DNA of 64,000 bases from Clostridium sp. KNHs205 (GTDB lineage Bacteria > Bacillota > Clostridia > Lachnospirales > Lachnospiraceae): NCBI RefSeq assembly GCF_000702945.1, contig NZ_JNLE01000003.1, forward strand, positions 3,767,501 through 3,831,500, written 5' to 3'. The position numbers were made by a program, and so were the translations under genes. The notes beneath the pieces were generated by a model, which was not told where the DNA came from, searched no databases, and worked only from the letters and a program-made list of their open reading frames with translations. How positions within the stretch are numbered: the first letter of the stretch is position 1; each line of letters opens with the position of its first letter. This document shows, one piece after another, positions 44,395-54,751 of the stretch.

Positions 44395-46715
44395 GTCTTA
44401 TTATAAAAGAATTCATATCGGAAGAACATATAACCATCCACTAGTCCTGTATCCCTTCCATATTCCACCATATCCTTTAGAACATTAGGATCATTCAGCC
44501 AGTCTTTTTCAAGATTGGAACCGGATCTGTAGGTTGCAATTCCTACATATACCCTAACCGTAGAACTGGTTCGGTAGGACAGCCATGTCTTAAGAATCTT
44601 GTCATAGGGATAAGTAGCATGTGAGAAGGTCCAGTAAAGCTGAGGGCAGATATAATCAACATATCCATCGGAAGACAACCAGGTCTTAACATCTACATAA
44701 TAAGACTGATCACTTGCCAGAGAATCAATGAAACCACCCGGGCTGATACCGAATTCTACATTCTTATCAATCTTCTTAATTGTACTGTAAGCATTTCTTA
44801 CCATGGTGTTGACATTATATCTTCTCCAGTTAGCAATTGTCATTGGAGTAACATTGTTCTTTTTGCAGATCTCAGCGTAAGCTTCATATTCCTGTGAATC
44901 GAAATTCTTCTTATAATTGCTTCCAAGCGCAGGGTAGAAATAATCATCAAAATGAATACCATCTACATCATAATTCGTAACAATTTCTTTAATACCGTTA
45001 ACAATCAAATCCTGAACTTCTTTTACTGCAGGATTATAATAGAGATTATTATTAAAGGAAAGAACGTTTCTGTCATTAGAGGAATCTTTATCTTCTTTCC
45101 ATACTCTGGCAGGGTTATCTTTTGCCAGCTTGGAGTAGTCTGTACTTCCTGTGGTAACTCTGTAAGGATTAAGCCATGCGTGGAAGGCAAGACCTCTCTT
45201 ATGAGCTGCTTCTACCATATAAGCCAGTGGATCAAATCCCGGGCTGGTACCCTGGGTTCCTGACGCATATTTTGACCAGGGGAAATAAGCGGAAGGATAC
45301 ATTGCATCACCGAAAGGACGTACCTGTACTACAACAGCATTCATTTTAAGATCTACAACATTATCAAACATGGTATCGATTGTTTTCTCAAAGGTAGCCT
45401 TTGTAAAACCATTCTTGCCATAGTTTGCAAATTCCAGATATGAAATCCAGACAGCTTTAAGCTCCAACTGTATTTCAATCGTCTTTATAACACGATTACC
45501 GGCCTTATCTTCTACCAAAACACTATAGGTACCTGACCCTGTAGCAGTAAAGCTCTTAGCAACAGTAATATCCTTTGCAGTATCCCATTTAGCTGAGGAT
45601 ACGGAAGTATTGCTGCCTTTTAAGAATTTGACCATACCAATTCCCGATGCATCTTTTGCACTGTAGGTTACAGTTGCTTTTTGATTCATAACGGAGGAGG
45701 ACAGGCTTAAAGTGGGTTTTGTAACATCAATATTTGTAATCTGTACCGAATCAATGGTTTCATTACCGGCTTTATCCTTTAAAAGTACTGTAAAAGTCCC
45801 GTTTGCAGCTGCAGTAAAGGTTCCTGTACCGTCTTCGTTAAGTGCAGCTGTCTCGTAGGCTCCTTCTGTAAAATCAGCAGAGGTTTTTGCTCCGGACATA
45901 TAATAAACAGAAGCTATACCAGATTCCTTATCTTCACCTTTTACAGTTACTTCTACACTTTTGTTTGTTGGATTCAGCGTACTTAAAGTATAGGAAAATA
46001 CAGGTGCTGTCTTATCAATATTACTTATCTTCACAGTTTTAAGAACTGTGTTACCGGCTAAATCCTTTAATAAAAAGGTAATGGTATTATTTCGTGTTAC
46101 CGTTAATTTTCCGGTGTATGTATAGACATCTTCTTGAGCATCCTCTGTTGTTGAATTTTTAAGGACAATTTCCTTGGCAGTCTCAGTAAAGTTCTCTGCT
46201 TTCCTATTGCCTGTCATATATTGAAGACTCTTGATACCTTTACCTTCTTCCGTTACCTTAAGAGATAAAACAACATTTCCCTTTGTAACTTTTGAGGTAC
46301 TTAGTGTAATTGCAAGTTCAGGCTCAAGGGTATCAATATTTGATATGGTTATGGTCTTGACGGTAGCATTTCCCGCTTTATCCAGCGCATAAAAGGTATA
46401 GGTTTTATTTGCGGAGAAAGAAACGGATGCAGCACCCTTTGAATTGATTTTTAGAGCAGTGCCTGCTGTTTTAAAATAGGCTGCTGTTCTTTTACCGCTA
46501 GCCCATTTAAGCGATTTAATACCGGAAGTATCTGTTGCTTTTGCCGTTACCTTTACTTTACCGTTCGTCGGTTCTTTTGTACTTGCTGTTACCGTTAATT
46601 TAGGTGCTGTTTTATCTGCCGCAGCCAAAGCAGTACTCTTATGAAGCAGCAAGCTGCTTACTGAAAAGAGTATTAACAAAGCCCATATATATTTCGTTTT
46701 AATCCTTCGTAGCAT
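44355..46715 (-). CDS. secreted GHL10-type glycosyl hydrolase-like protein with Ig-like repeats
   Basis: 786 residues from the ATG at 46715 (GGGAG five bases ahead). Signal peptide 1-32. Then four to five repeats of about 95 residues, each with an LTVTxSTxxPTNGxV start and a DKAGN end, alike bacterial Ig-like/adhesion modules. From about residue 425 a GHL10 (DUF187) TIM barrel follows: KAVWISYLEF, VVVQVRPFGDAMYPS, GLAFHAWLNPYRV, VDGIHFDDYFYP. GHL10 proteins are associated with wall or surface glycans. The C-terminal 40 bases of the gene are tandemly duplicated downstream. Confidence 0.85.
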   Translation of the reverse strand: MLRRIKTKYIWALLILFSVSSLLLHKSTALAAADKTAPKLTVTASTKEPTNGKVKVTAKATDTSGIKSLKWASGKRTAAYFKTAGTALKINSKGAASVSFSANKTYTFYALDKAGNATVKTITISNIDTLEPELAITLSTSKVTKGNVVLSLKVTEEGKGIKSLQYMTGNRKAENFTETAKEIVLKNSTTEDAQEDVYTYTGKLTVTRNNTITFLLKDLAGNTVLKTVKISNIDKTAPVFSYTLSTLNPTNKSVEVTVKGEDKESGIASVYYMSGAKTSADFTEGAYETAALNEDGTGTFTAAANGTFTVLLKDKAGNETIDSVQITNIDVTKPTLSLSSSVMNQKATVTYSAKDASGIGMVKFLKGSNTSVSSAKWDTAKDITVAKSFTATGSGTYSVLVEDKAGNRVIKTIEIQLELKAVWISYLEFANYGKNGFTKATFEKTIDTMFDNVVDLKMNAVVVQVRPFGDAMYPSAYFPWSKYASGTQGTSPGFDPLAYMVEAAHKRGLAFHAWLNPYRVTTGSTDYSKLAKDNPARVWKEDKDSSNDRNVLSFNNNLYYNPAVKEVQDLIVNGIKEIVTNYDVDGIHFDDYFYPALGSNYKKNFDSQEYEAYAEICKKNNVTPMTIANWRRYNVNTMVRNAYSTIKKIDKNVEFGISPGGFIDSLASDQSYYVDVKTWLSSDGYVDYICPQLYWTFSHATYPYDKILKTWLSYRTSSTVRVYVGIATYRSGSNLEKDWLNDPNVLKDMVEYGRDTGLVDGYMFFRYEFFYNKTTKPGVDLMLEIL

Positions 46716-46780
46716 ATTAACTCCCATCTGTGCGTTGGCACATTAATCATTCTTACTCCCTAACAGTAATACTTAATTTG

Positions 46781-46880
46781 GCAGGATGATTTAACCTGTT
46801 GGAATCTGTTATATCCTGCTGAATTCGATTTCCAGCCAAAAATTGATTTTAACCTGTTGCATTCTGTCTTATCTTGTCGG
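46781..46880. repeat. duplicated 32-base element between wall genes
   Basis: TTAACCTGTTG-A-TCTGTnnTATC-TG occurs at 46791 and again at 46850. The first copy also sits inside an inverted repeat (GCAGGAT/ATCCTGC). Upstream of the GHL10 gene. Confidence 0.5.
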
Positions 46881-46886
46881 TCGTAT

Positions 46887-46923
46887 AAGAAGGGCTGCTG
46901 CATTATCTGCAACAGCCCTTCTT
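46887..46923 (-). terminator. terminator of amidase gene
   Basis: 15-bp stem AAGAAGGGCTGCTGC / GCAACAGCCCTTCTT with one mismatch, 17 bases past the stop. Confidence 0.7.
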
Positions 46924-46939
46924 GTGTCCATCTTACCTG

Positions 46940-49543
46940 TTATCGGCCTGTGGGATAAGCATCAAACACTTCACAAATACTTTCATATATTGCTAATGCA
47001 GCTCTATTCTGAAAATCACTGTTTGTTAACAGGGTTAAATCACTCTTGTTTGACATAAAGCCAAGCTCTATCAGAATAGCAGGAACATTGGTCTCTCTTG
47101 TAACGACCAGATTCTGACTGGAGATATAACGCTTCTGAGTTTCCAGCTTATCGGTCATAGAATTAAGAACCAGGGTTGCCAGGGTCTTACTGTTAAGTCC
47201 CGCTGAGTTCTTAGAGGTATTTGCACTGTAATAATAGATTTCTGTTCCCTTTGGATCGCTCTTTGTATTGGCATTCATATGAAGACTTACAAACATATCC
47301 GCGCCTACAAGATCAGCAAAAGCTGCTCTGTCGTAGAGGTTTACCTTTGTATCGTCATATCTGGAATAATAAGCCTTTACTTCTGAATCAGGGCTGTTAA
47401 AGTACTGTCTGGTAAGTTCATACATAATTTTATAATTCAGATCTTTCTCATATATGGTCTTACCGTTTAAGCTTCGTACGGCACCTGGATCAGTACCGCC
47501 ATGACCTGCATCCAGAACTACTATATTCTTATAGATATCTTTTGGATTACCAAGGGTTATACCTACTTTGTTATTACCCAGATCAGTGAGCTTATAGCCT
47601 TGCAATGTAGCAGTATCAATAACAATCTTAGTCTTACCGCCTTCTACCAGAAGCCCCAGCTTATTAATGATATTATCAGACCAGGCAACGGGATTCTGAT
47701 TAAAGAAATCTGTTCTGTCACCGGGTAACTGAATTAATATCCTGTTCTTATAATACTGATCTTCCGAGGTAATATCAGAAAAGGATAAATCTGACGGAAG
47801 CTTGAACTCGATGGAATAACCGGTGGTTACCTCTATTTCAAAGATTATTTTATAAGAGGTACCATTCTGTTCAACACGGTAACCGGCATTTGAGTTCTTT
47901 TCAAAAGTTATTACAGAAGTATTGCCTGCCGTTGAACTGGTAACTGCTTTCAATGCTGCAAGATTGGTCTGAATGTTATTAGTTCCAATACCATTTACGG
48001 TAGAAGGAAATTGCAGAGTAACCATATTGCCTGATTCGGTTAAATCTACTTTCAGATCTTTCATACCGGATATCTGTAAGAATTCCTCACCGGAGGAAAC
48101 TCCTGCTGTAATAAGATTGATATAGTTACGATAAAGCTTAACATACAGTGTGCAGCTGTCTGAGGATAAGGATAATTCATACTTAAGCTCCTGCTCAGCA
48201 AGGGAAAATACTAAATTAAAGGCTGTTGTATCAGTAGTGTCAGCGCTAAGTGTTACAAGGCTTGCAAGACTGCCGCCCAAGGACAGTGTCTGATTATTAC
48301 CCGTAGCATTATTGATATGTAAGGTAAGCTGAGTATCCTGTTTGGTAAGTGTTGATTTACTAAAGGGAGAAGTTCCGCTTATTGCATAGGTTTCACTGTT
48401 TGCGGTGGATTCCACTTTCGTAATTCCTGTTATGTATGAACTTTGCTGTGTATCCTGTGATACTTCAAGCGCATTTCCTAAATTGCTTAATTTCGTGTAT
48501 TCCTCAAGGTTGGAAGCGGCAATACCCCAGCTAAAGGTTGTAGTATCAGGTATAGGGTCATCACTTAATTCAGGGCCGCCGTTTCCTGAATCCGGCAGGG
48601 TTACGATCTTACTCTTTGTTAAATTTGAAGTTTTAGATGCAGAATCCCACTTATAATCATAACCCAGATAAGAAGCAACAAAACTGCCCGGAACCATTAC
48701 ATATGCCACCTTTGTATCCAGATTGGTTACGAGTAAAGGAGCGGTGTCCATTGTTCTGGCTTTCCCGTTAACATATGCAGTTTTCTTACCCATAGTCAGT
48801 ACAACTTTCGTAGTACTGTTGGATAAAGTAAGTACCCCGGTTGACTTATCGAAGTTATAATCAGCCTTAATGGAGGAAGATGAAAATACTTTATAAGCTT
48901 GAAGCAGTGCGGTATTATTAACAATAATACTAGGCATGTCACTGACATCAACCTTTTTCTTATCAATGGTAACAGCACCTTTGGTTCCTGTGTAAGCGAC
49001 TTTACTGCCGTTATAGGATAGATTCATGGGACTGGTGATTTCACCGGTAGCAGTACTTGAATTCCAGGTATATACATAACCAAAGCTTTCAGCTACAAAA
49101 GTGACCGGAACCATGTATTTTGTTTTTTTGTTATCTTTAAAGGTTATTTTTGTAGGTGCCTGGGACATTGTAACTTTTTTCCCATTCAGCACTGCTGTCT
49201 TACTGCCCTCTGTCAGTACTAATTTTTTATCATTTTGTGACAGGGTAAGAACACCTTTCGATTTGTTGTAGGAGTACTTTAGGCCGATTCCCGAATTAAC
49301 AAAAACATCGAGAAAGGAAGCCAGTGAAGTTCCTTCAATAATAATACCTGGTGTGTCCTTCATATTAATGGTCTTACCATTAAAAGTATATTTGGCTTGT
49401 GTACTGGTGTAGACCAGATTCTTCTTTGTACTGTATAGATACAGGTTCAGTTTGGATGCCGCCGATACTTCTGTAAAGGGCAGACATATAAGAACCAGCG
49501 CCAGAATACCTATCAATTTCCAGTTGTTTCTTAATTTGACCAT
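46940..49543 (-). CDS. secreted N-acetylmuramoyl-L-alanine amidase with CuAO-like domains
   Basis: 867 residues. Signal peptide 1-29. Two copper amine oxidase N1-like modules (SKLNLYLYSTKK.. to ~160; a second to ~310, each with a KVVLTxGxKTAxxNGK core) that serve as wall-binding stalks. A beta-rich AMIN-like middle. The C-terminal Amidase_3 domain has zinc ligands in LDAGHGGTDPG, YEKDLNYK and SLHMNAN, and catalytic Glu in IELGFMSN. Cuts the peptide from MurNAc in the cell wall, for separation or remodelling. Confidence 0.9.
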   Translation of the reverse strand: MVKLRNNWKLIGILALVLICLPFTEVSAASKLNLYLYSTKKNLVYTSTQAKYTFNGKTINMKDTPGIIIEGTSLASFLDVFVNSGIGLKYSYNKSKGVLTLSQNDKKLVLTEGSKTAVLNGKKVTMSQAPTKITFKDNKKTKYMVPVTFVAESFGYVYTWNSSTATGEITSPMNLSYNGSKVAYTGTKGAVTIDKKKVDVSDMPSIIVNNTALLQAYKVFSSSSIKADYNFDKSTGVLTLSNSTTKVVLTMGKKTAYVNGKARTMDTAPLLVTNLDTKVAYVMVPGSFVASYLGYDYKWDSASKTSNLTKSKIVTLPDSGNGGPELSDDPIPDTTTFSWGIAASNLEEYTKLSNLGNALEVSQDTQQSSYITGITKVESTANSETYAISGTSPFSKSTLTKQDTQLTLHINNATGNNQTLSLGGSLASLVTLSADTTDTTAFNLVFSLAEQELKYELSLSSDSCTLYVKLYRNYINLITAGVSSGEEFLQISGMKDLKVDLTESGNMVTLQFPSTVNGIGTNNIQTNLAALKAVTSSTAGNTSVITFEKNSNAGYRVEQNGTSYKIIFEIEVTTGYSIEFKLPSDLSFSDITSEDQYYKNRILIQLPGDRTDFFNQNPVAWSDNIINKLGLLVEGGKTKIVIDTATLQGYKLTDLGNNKVGITLGNPKDIYKNIVVLDAGHGGTDPGAVRSLNGKTIYEKDLNYKIMYELTRQYFNSPDSEVKAYYSRYDDTKVNLYDRAAFADLVGADMFVSLHMNANTKSDPKGTEIYYYSANTSKNSAGLNSKTLATLVLNSMTDKLETQKRYISSQNLVVTRETNVPAILIELGFMSNKSDLTLLTNSDFQNRAALAIYESICEVFDAYPTGR

Positions 49544-50098
49544 ATTTCTATCTTCCTTCTGTATATTGACAATCGTTCAGACAGTTTAATCCTATGTATC
49601 CGAACATCTGTTTATTTGCCATGACATTATAAATATCAAATATGCAAGTTCTGTCCTATCTGCCATCTGGTATTAAATAGCTTGTAAGACAGTTGAGTTA
49701 TCAGGTTACCTTAATCTATTTCATCCCTCCCTCATTAAATATTTGCGCATCTGATATAAATCTTTCGAATTACAATGAAACGTAGCAATCATTACTCGCA
49801 ATAAAAACAAATCGGATTATTTTAATGCTATAATATAATGCAAGTAATTCTATACAATTTTCTTATCACGATACTTAAAGCAGGCTGTATACTTTTCAGA
49901 TTGCAAATGAAGAAAAAACCCTGAAAAAATGTAATACAGACCTAACTTTCATCCTCTTATACCTTAATGTGTAAACGTGTTAAAATTATGTCATTTTTTT
50001 GTTATTAATGAATTTTATGGTCATTTTGCCTAATACATGGTATACTTTAGACAAAACTAAGAATGAATATGAGAATTTAATTACAGAGGTGTTTGACT
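49544..50098. other. divergent intergenic region
   Basis: About 550 bases between the amidase and recombinase genes. It should hold both promoters. A TATACT at 50040-50045 with a weak -35 may serve the recombinase. I see no gene or repeat. Confidence 0.4.
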
Positions 50099-51148
50099 AT
50101 GGCAGAACATACTTATCATGACAAAATGAACATATACAATACCAAACGTCTGCGAAAGGTGTTGGATGAACTTCCTCCTTTCTGCAAGGATTTCTTCAGA
50201 GGAATCGAACCTACCACCTCCTCTTTAACAAGAATCGCTTATGCATATGATATCCGGGTATTTTTTGAATTCCTAATTTTCAGCAATCCGGCTTTTAAGA
50301 ACCTGGCTGTTAAGGATATTAAGTTGGAGGTACTGGATCAGATCAAGGCTATTGATCTGGAGGAATACCTGGACTATCTCTCCTATTATAAGAAAGGGGA
50401 TATGGAACATTTAAATCAGGAAAACGGCAAGAAAAGAAAGCTTATCTCACTAAGAAGCTTCTATAATTATTATTTTAAGAAAGAAATGATTACAACAAAT
50501 CCTGCTGCCCTGGTGAATATCCCAAAATTGCACGGGAAGGAAATCATAAGACTTGATATTGATGAAGTGGCACGGCTTCTGGATCAGATAGAATCCGGTG
50601 AAAAGATGACAAAACAGCAATTAAAATATCATGAGAAAACCAAGAAAAGGGATCTGGCCCTGATTACTCTTCTATTAGGTACAGGAATCCGAGTGTCTGA
50701 GTGTGTAGGGCTTGATATAAATGATGTGGATTTCCATAATGACGGTATTAAAATCAAACGAAAAGGCGGATCGGAATCAATCATCTATTTTGGTGAAGAG
50801 GTAAGGGAGGCCTTGGAAATCTATCTCCTGGAAAGAGAGAGCATCATACCGGAAACCGGTAGTGAAGAAGCCCTTTTTCTGTCTCTTCAAAAGAAAAGGA
50901 TCAGTGTTAAGTCCGTTGAAAATCTGGTCAAGAAATACTCCTCCCTGGTTACCAGCTTAAAGCGCATTACCCCTCATAAACTGAGAAGCACCTATGGTAC
51001 CAGCCTGTACCGTGAAACCGGTGATATCTACCTGGTAGCGGATGTTTTGGGACATAAGGATGTTAATACAACGAAGAAGCATTATGCTGCTATCGAAGAT
51101 TCCAGAAGAAGAAGTGCGGCAGGTAAGGTTAGGTTGAGAGAGAGTTGA
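50099..51148 (+). CDS. tyrosine recombinase, XerS/XerC-like
   Basis: 349 residues from the ATG at 50099 (AGAGGTG). N-terminal core-binding SAM-like domain, then the catalytic domain: Arg in GTGIRVSECVGL, Lys in KRKGG, HKLRSTYG, and GHKDVNTTKKHYAAI with the nucleophile Tyr. The length and the N-terminus (LPPFCKDFFRG.. SLTRIAYAYDIRVFFEFL) resemble XerS, the single recombinase that resolves chromosome dimers, more than phage integrases. No att site or mobile genes adjoin it. Most likely a housekeeping resolvase. Confidence 0.8.
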   Translation: MAEHTYHDKMNIYNTKRLRKVLDELPPFCKDFFRGIEPTTSSLTRIAYAYDIRVFFEFLIFSNPAFKNLAVKDIKLEVLDQIKAIDLEEYLDYLSYYKKGDMEHLNQENGKKRKLISLRSFYNYYFKKEMITTNPAALVNIPKLHGKEIIRLDIDEVARLLDQIESGEKMTKQQLKYHEKTKKRDLALITLLLGTGIRVSECVGLDINDVDFHNDGIKIKRKGGSESIIYFGEEVREALEIYLLERESIIPETGSEEALFLSLQKKRISVKSVENLVKKYSSLVTSLKRITPHKLRSTYGTSLYRETGDIYLVADVLGHKDVNTTKKHYAAIEDSRRRSAAGKVRLRES

Positions 51149-51194
51149 ACCCCATAAATCCGCTGTGATGACACCCTTTAGCAAATAATCAAAA

Positions 51195-51241
51195 ATATTT
51201 TAAGAGAAGGAGTGGTAATGACACTCCTTCTCTTAAAATAT
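51195..51241. terminator. strong bidirectional terminator
   Basis: 20-bp stem ATATTTTAAGAGAAGGAGTG / CACTCCTTCTCTTAAAATAT, 7-base loop, between the converging recombinase and hydrolase genes. Confidence 0.85.
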
Positions 51242-51257
51242 ATTGCTAATATAGCTC

Positions 51258-52217
51258 CTATTTTATATACTTAGTTATAAACTCTTTTGTCATATCGGCA
51301 ATTTTATCAGCATTAGTCCAATGTAAATAATGGGTTCCGCTAAGAATTTCAATCTTTTGTATTTCAGTGTTCGAAATTAATTCTTCATGAAGCGGAATCC
51401 ACTCAGGATCATTGCCTTCTATATCATCTACTAAAAATGATATTACAGGCAGGTCATATGGATATTTCACGTCGTATAATTCTTTTGCATTTGCATTTAC
51501 CATATTAAACTCATTTATCACAGAGACATTTACACTATTCCAGGCAGTTGCCATCTTTTTTATTTTCAATTGTTCTTTTGTATAATAATTATTTTGGTTC
51601 ATTCCATCATCAGTACTTGGCAATAGGTAAGTAATATCCCTTATGATACCCAAATTATTAAGTAAAGTTAGAGCAGGTGACATATCAGGGTCTCTATTGA
51701 TTTTCGTTTGATTCGGTACAGACTCATCAATACCGATAATTGCTTCCACCTCATTCGGATAATTCATTGCATAATACAGTGAATAAATACCTGATATAGA
51801 GTGAGGCATCAATATATAGGGCCCCCCTATTTGCAGCTCTTTCAGCGCTGTCCTAATCTCATTTACAATATTCTCATTGGATCTTGCCTCTTTTGTTGTA
51901 TCGCTAAAGCCATATCCAAAACCTTCAAGAATTACAACCTTATAATCTTCACTTAATCTATCCGCAAGAGGCATAAAATCTATAATTGGTGAAGCCGTCC
52001 CTAAACCACTGAGTAAAACGATTGTTTTATCTCCTTGTCCGGTCACATATGCCTGCATTTTTTTACCATCTACAGTTATTGTCTGACCGATTTTATATTT
52101 ATTTTTTTCAATTGATTTCAAAATGTTATGTGTTATGGCTGAGATTAATATTAATCCAATAAGAGTCAGCAAAATACCCAGCAATACTTTACCTGTTATT
52201 TTAAGTGTCTTTTTCAT
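51258..52217 (-). CDS. membrane-anchored alpha/beta hydrolase
   Basis: 319 residues. An N-terminal helix (9-30) anchors it with the domain outside. ILLSGLGTASP (oxyanion), GFGYGFSDTT, nucleophile in MPHSISGIYS (the usual G-H-S-M-G becomes P-H-S-I-S), and catalytic His in SGTHYLHW. Substrate unknown; proline iminopeptidase or lipase-like relatives exist. GGAGGAAG site. Confidence 0.82.
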   Translation of the reverse strand: MKKTLKITGKVLLGILLTLIGLILISAITHNILKSIEKNKYKIGQTITVDGKKMQAYVTGQGDKTIVLLSGLGTASPIIDFMPLADRLSEDYKVVILEGFGYGFSDTTKEARSNENIVNEIRTALKELQIGGPYILMPHSISGIYSLYYAMNYPNEVEAIIGIDESVPNQTKINRDPDMSPALTLLNNLGIIRDITYLLPSTDDGMNQNNYYTKEQLKIKKMATAWNSVNVSVINEFNMVNANAKELYDVKYPYDLPVISFLVDDIEGNDPEWIPLHEELISNTEIQKIEILSGTHYLHWTNADKIADMTKEFITKYIK

Positions 52218-52534
52218 AGTCTTCCTCCACTATACTCATTCGCTTTTTTCAGTTTTAACCAGTTGTACTTTATTGGTATAAAATTCTTAATATTTTCTCT
52301 GCAATAATATAATCCAAGTTCAAGCTCCTTTCTGCCTTGCGCAGATTAATTATGCCACAGCCTGCACTTAATTACAGCATAATTGCTTTGAAAGGAGTAT
52401 TATATCCTCTTAATGGCTCTATCTGCTCGCCCAGTGGAACATATAATATAAAGAATAAGTATTATCCAATCATAACTGTGCCTAAAGAAAATCAGCTTAT
52501 TTATATAGCGCTTTATCTTTTGACTATAATTTGA
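52218..52534. other. intergenic region
   Basis: About 320 bases. A plus-strand 65-codon frame (52337-52534) has no ribosome site and no known likeness; I do not call it a gene. Confidence 0.35.
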
Positions 52535-53497
52535 CTATCTGACTTTTGTCTTTCCACTTTCCACACATTTTCTCAGCAGTAATTTAAGATCCGTCATATC
52601 GAGGATAGAGTCAGGTGCAATGTTATGTAATTTGCAGATTTGTCCCAGTATATTTGAACCGAATTCATGAATAACTAAACTAAGAGTTAAGGTATCATAG
52701 AACTCGTCCTTGTGATAATCTCCAAAGTATGCTTCCATCATTATCTGGTCACATCCGAATAATGCAAAGACAATTGGCGGCCACTCATAAAAATAAGGAG
52801 CAACACGGCTGTCGGCAAAATCTATTATATAGATTTCCTCCTTTTCATCAATAATCATATTTTCGCCTGTCAAATCACCATGTGTATATACGAAATCAGG
52901 AAGCTTATTTTCTAATCTGTCCTGAATATATGCTAATCTGTCCCGACAGAAAATATCAGGGAAGTCGCTCCAGCTTTTACTGTTTTGTATATCTGCCAGT
53001 GCTAATATGGGAATTTCCGTATATTGAACTTTTGTATTTAATTTACTTGTTATTTCTTTTAGTTTGAACGCAAAGTTTCTTTTTTGCAGGGTTTGATACA
53101 TCTTTAATTTATGTTCAGCATCTTTTCCGCTAATGAACTCCATTATAATATAGTGAAAAAGGTATCTGTCGTTCATCTCACCTGCATGCAGCAATAATGG
53201 CGCAGGAATTTGCACATCGTTTGCATGTTTTAGTGAAGATAGTTCAATTGCATAATCTGAGCCGGTATTATACCCAGATTCAATTGGTGCAAATATTTTT
53301 ATGACCTTATTATGGATGCGAAAGACTGCATTTGTCCCAGGGGTGAGGTTTTCAATTTCACCTGCTTCAAGATCATGTATTTTAAATATAGCTTCGATTA
53401 ACGGCTTAAATATACTAACAGACTGAAATAGTTCTGCCCATGAATTATTGCCATTTATGGTTTTATTAAATAAATAAAAATTTTTATCATCACTCAT
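52535..53497 (-). CDS. aminoglycoside phosphotransferase-fold protein
   Basis: 320 residues from the ATG at 53497 (GGAGAG upstream); the longer frame to 53632 overlaps the methyltransferase relic. Kinase-like: VIKIFAP (ATP Lys), FVYTHGDLTGENMII (Brenner motif with catalytic Asp), IYIIDFADS (metal). Resembles phosphotransferases that modify antibiotics or small metabolites. The upstream methyltransferase relic is on the same strand. Substrate unknown. Confidence 0.78.
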   Translation of the reverse strand: MSDDKNFYLFNKTINGNNSWAELFQSVSIFKPLIEAIFKIHDLEAGEIENLTPGTNAVFRIHNKVIKIFAPIESGYNTGSDYAIELSSLKHANDVQIPAPLLLHAGEMNDRYLFHYIIMEFISGKDAEHKLKMYQTLQKRNFAFKLKEITSKLNTKVQYTEIPILALADIQNSKSWSDFPDIFCRDRLAYIQDRLENKLPDFVYTHGDLTGENMIIDEKEEIYIIDFADSRVAPYFYEWPPIVFALFGCDQIMMEAYFGDYHKDEFYDTLTLSLVIHEFGSNILGQICKLHNIAPDSILDMTDLKLLLRKCVESGKTKVR

Positions 53498-53546
53498 ATA
53501 CGAAACTCTCCTCTGTTTTGCGCTTATAATCAGAAAGCAGCTAACT

Positions 53547-54317
53547 TTATCTTTGCTTAATCGCCCTGGTTGCCATATATTGAGGGGTGTATTCACGAAT
53601 GGCTGATCCACCTGGTCTGTCCCTGTCCTCATACAGGTCTGTCAAAGTAAAACCAGCCTTTAACTGGCCTCCAATCTGCTCCTCCATACTATGGCTGAAT
53701 TGAATACCTTCATAATGATCAGCCATCCTGTCATATTTATGCTGTTCCATTTTTAAGGGATTAAACGGAAGTTTGTTAACAACGGTTAAAGGAGCCTCCT
53801 CCTCAAACAAAAAGCATATATCATTTGCAAATCCGGCTAATAGAATTCCACCCTTTTTCAGAATCCGGTAGCATTCATTCCAAACAGGCTGAATATGCTC
53901 AATATAGCAGTTAGATACGGGATGAAAAATTATATCAAAGGAACCATCTTCAAAGGGGAGTGGGTTCGTCATATCCCCTTTTATAATTCTGATATTGTAG
54001 CCCTCTCTTTCGGCCACCATTCTTTCCGCTGCTAACTGCCGGTCAGAGTAATCAAAGATAGTACATTCTGCTCCCAGTGCTGAAAACAGAGGCATCTGCT
54101 GCCCTCCACCGCTTGCTAATCCAAGCAGTTTCTTATTCTTCAGGCTTCCGAACCATTCATGGGGGACTGTTATGCAGGGTGTCAGATATACACCCCATTC
54201 TCCTGTTTTCGCCTTTTGATATTCCTCCTGTGTAATCGGTATGGACTATTCACAGTTATTTTCTGACCATTTATCCCAGGTCTTTGAATTAATTTCTGTA
54301 TATTTTTGTTTCATCAT
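53547..54317 (-). pseudogene. class I SAM methyltransferase with in-frame amber stop
   Basis: From the ATG at 54317 (GAGG five bases ahead) the frame reads TWDKWSENNCE, then TAG at 54246-54248, then SIPITQEEYQKAKTGEWGVYL and onward without a shift to 53547. Family members have Trp at the stop (CEWSIP), so TGG became TAG. SAM motif I (LLGLASGGGQQ) lies between the stop and the next ATG (54095), so an internal restart would lack it. Could also be a sequencing error. Confidence 0.8.
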
Positions 54318-54512
54318 AATATCCTCACTTTCATAAACCGATTGTATTAATAATGTATCAGATCCCCTTAAGCTTAGGATACCATATAGGCATTGTTATG
54401 TATGTGCCATATAATTTTTAATAAAAGTTGCACACAAATCGGACTGTTAAAGAAAGTTAACATATTAATCCATTTAAAGAGACTGCTGCACTTTATACAA
54501 TGTTGCGTTAAA

Positions 54513-54656
54513 AAGCCTCTTGGCTTTCCTCCACACACCGGCAAAAGACATCTTACCAATTTTATTTGCTATAATCGTACAAAAATTGTTCGCTTTTAGC
54601 ACACAAAACGGCAATATGTCTTTCAGGCGGTGCATTATTGGAAAGCCAAGAGGCTT
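54513..54656. repeat. MITE-like nested inverted repeat
   Basis: Ends are a perfect 17-bp inverted repeat, AAGCCTCTTGGCTTTCC (54513-54529) and its complement (54640-54656). Inside it are matching arms AAAGACAT/ATGTCTTT and CAATTTT/AAAATTG, so almost the whole 144 bases fold as one hairpin. No gene inside. Confidence 0.65.
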
Positions 54657-54751
54657 CTTACCACTTAACATTTATTTTGCAGTGTCCCTTGCTACTCTTT
54701 TTAATGCATCTATCAAAACAGGGGCAGAATCTGTATCTCCTGAGAAGATTT

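Noticed and set aside
50099..51148. Integrase of a mobile element
   Set aside because: No att repeats, phage or transfer genes near it, and the protein resembles XerS-type resolvases.
52337..52534. 65-codon plus-strand ORF
   Set aside because: No ribosome site, no recognisable family, and it lies in an AT-rich gap.
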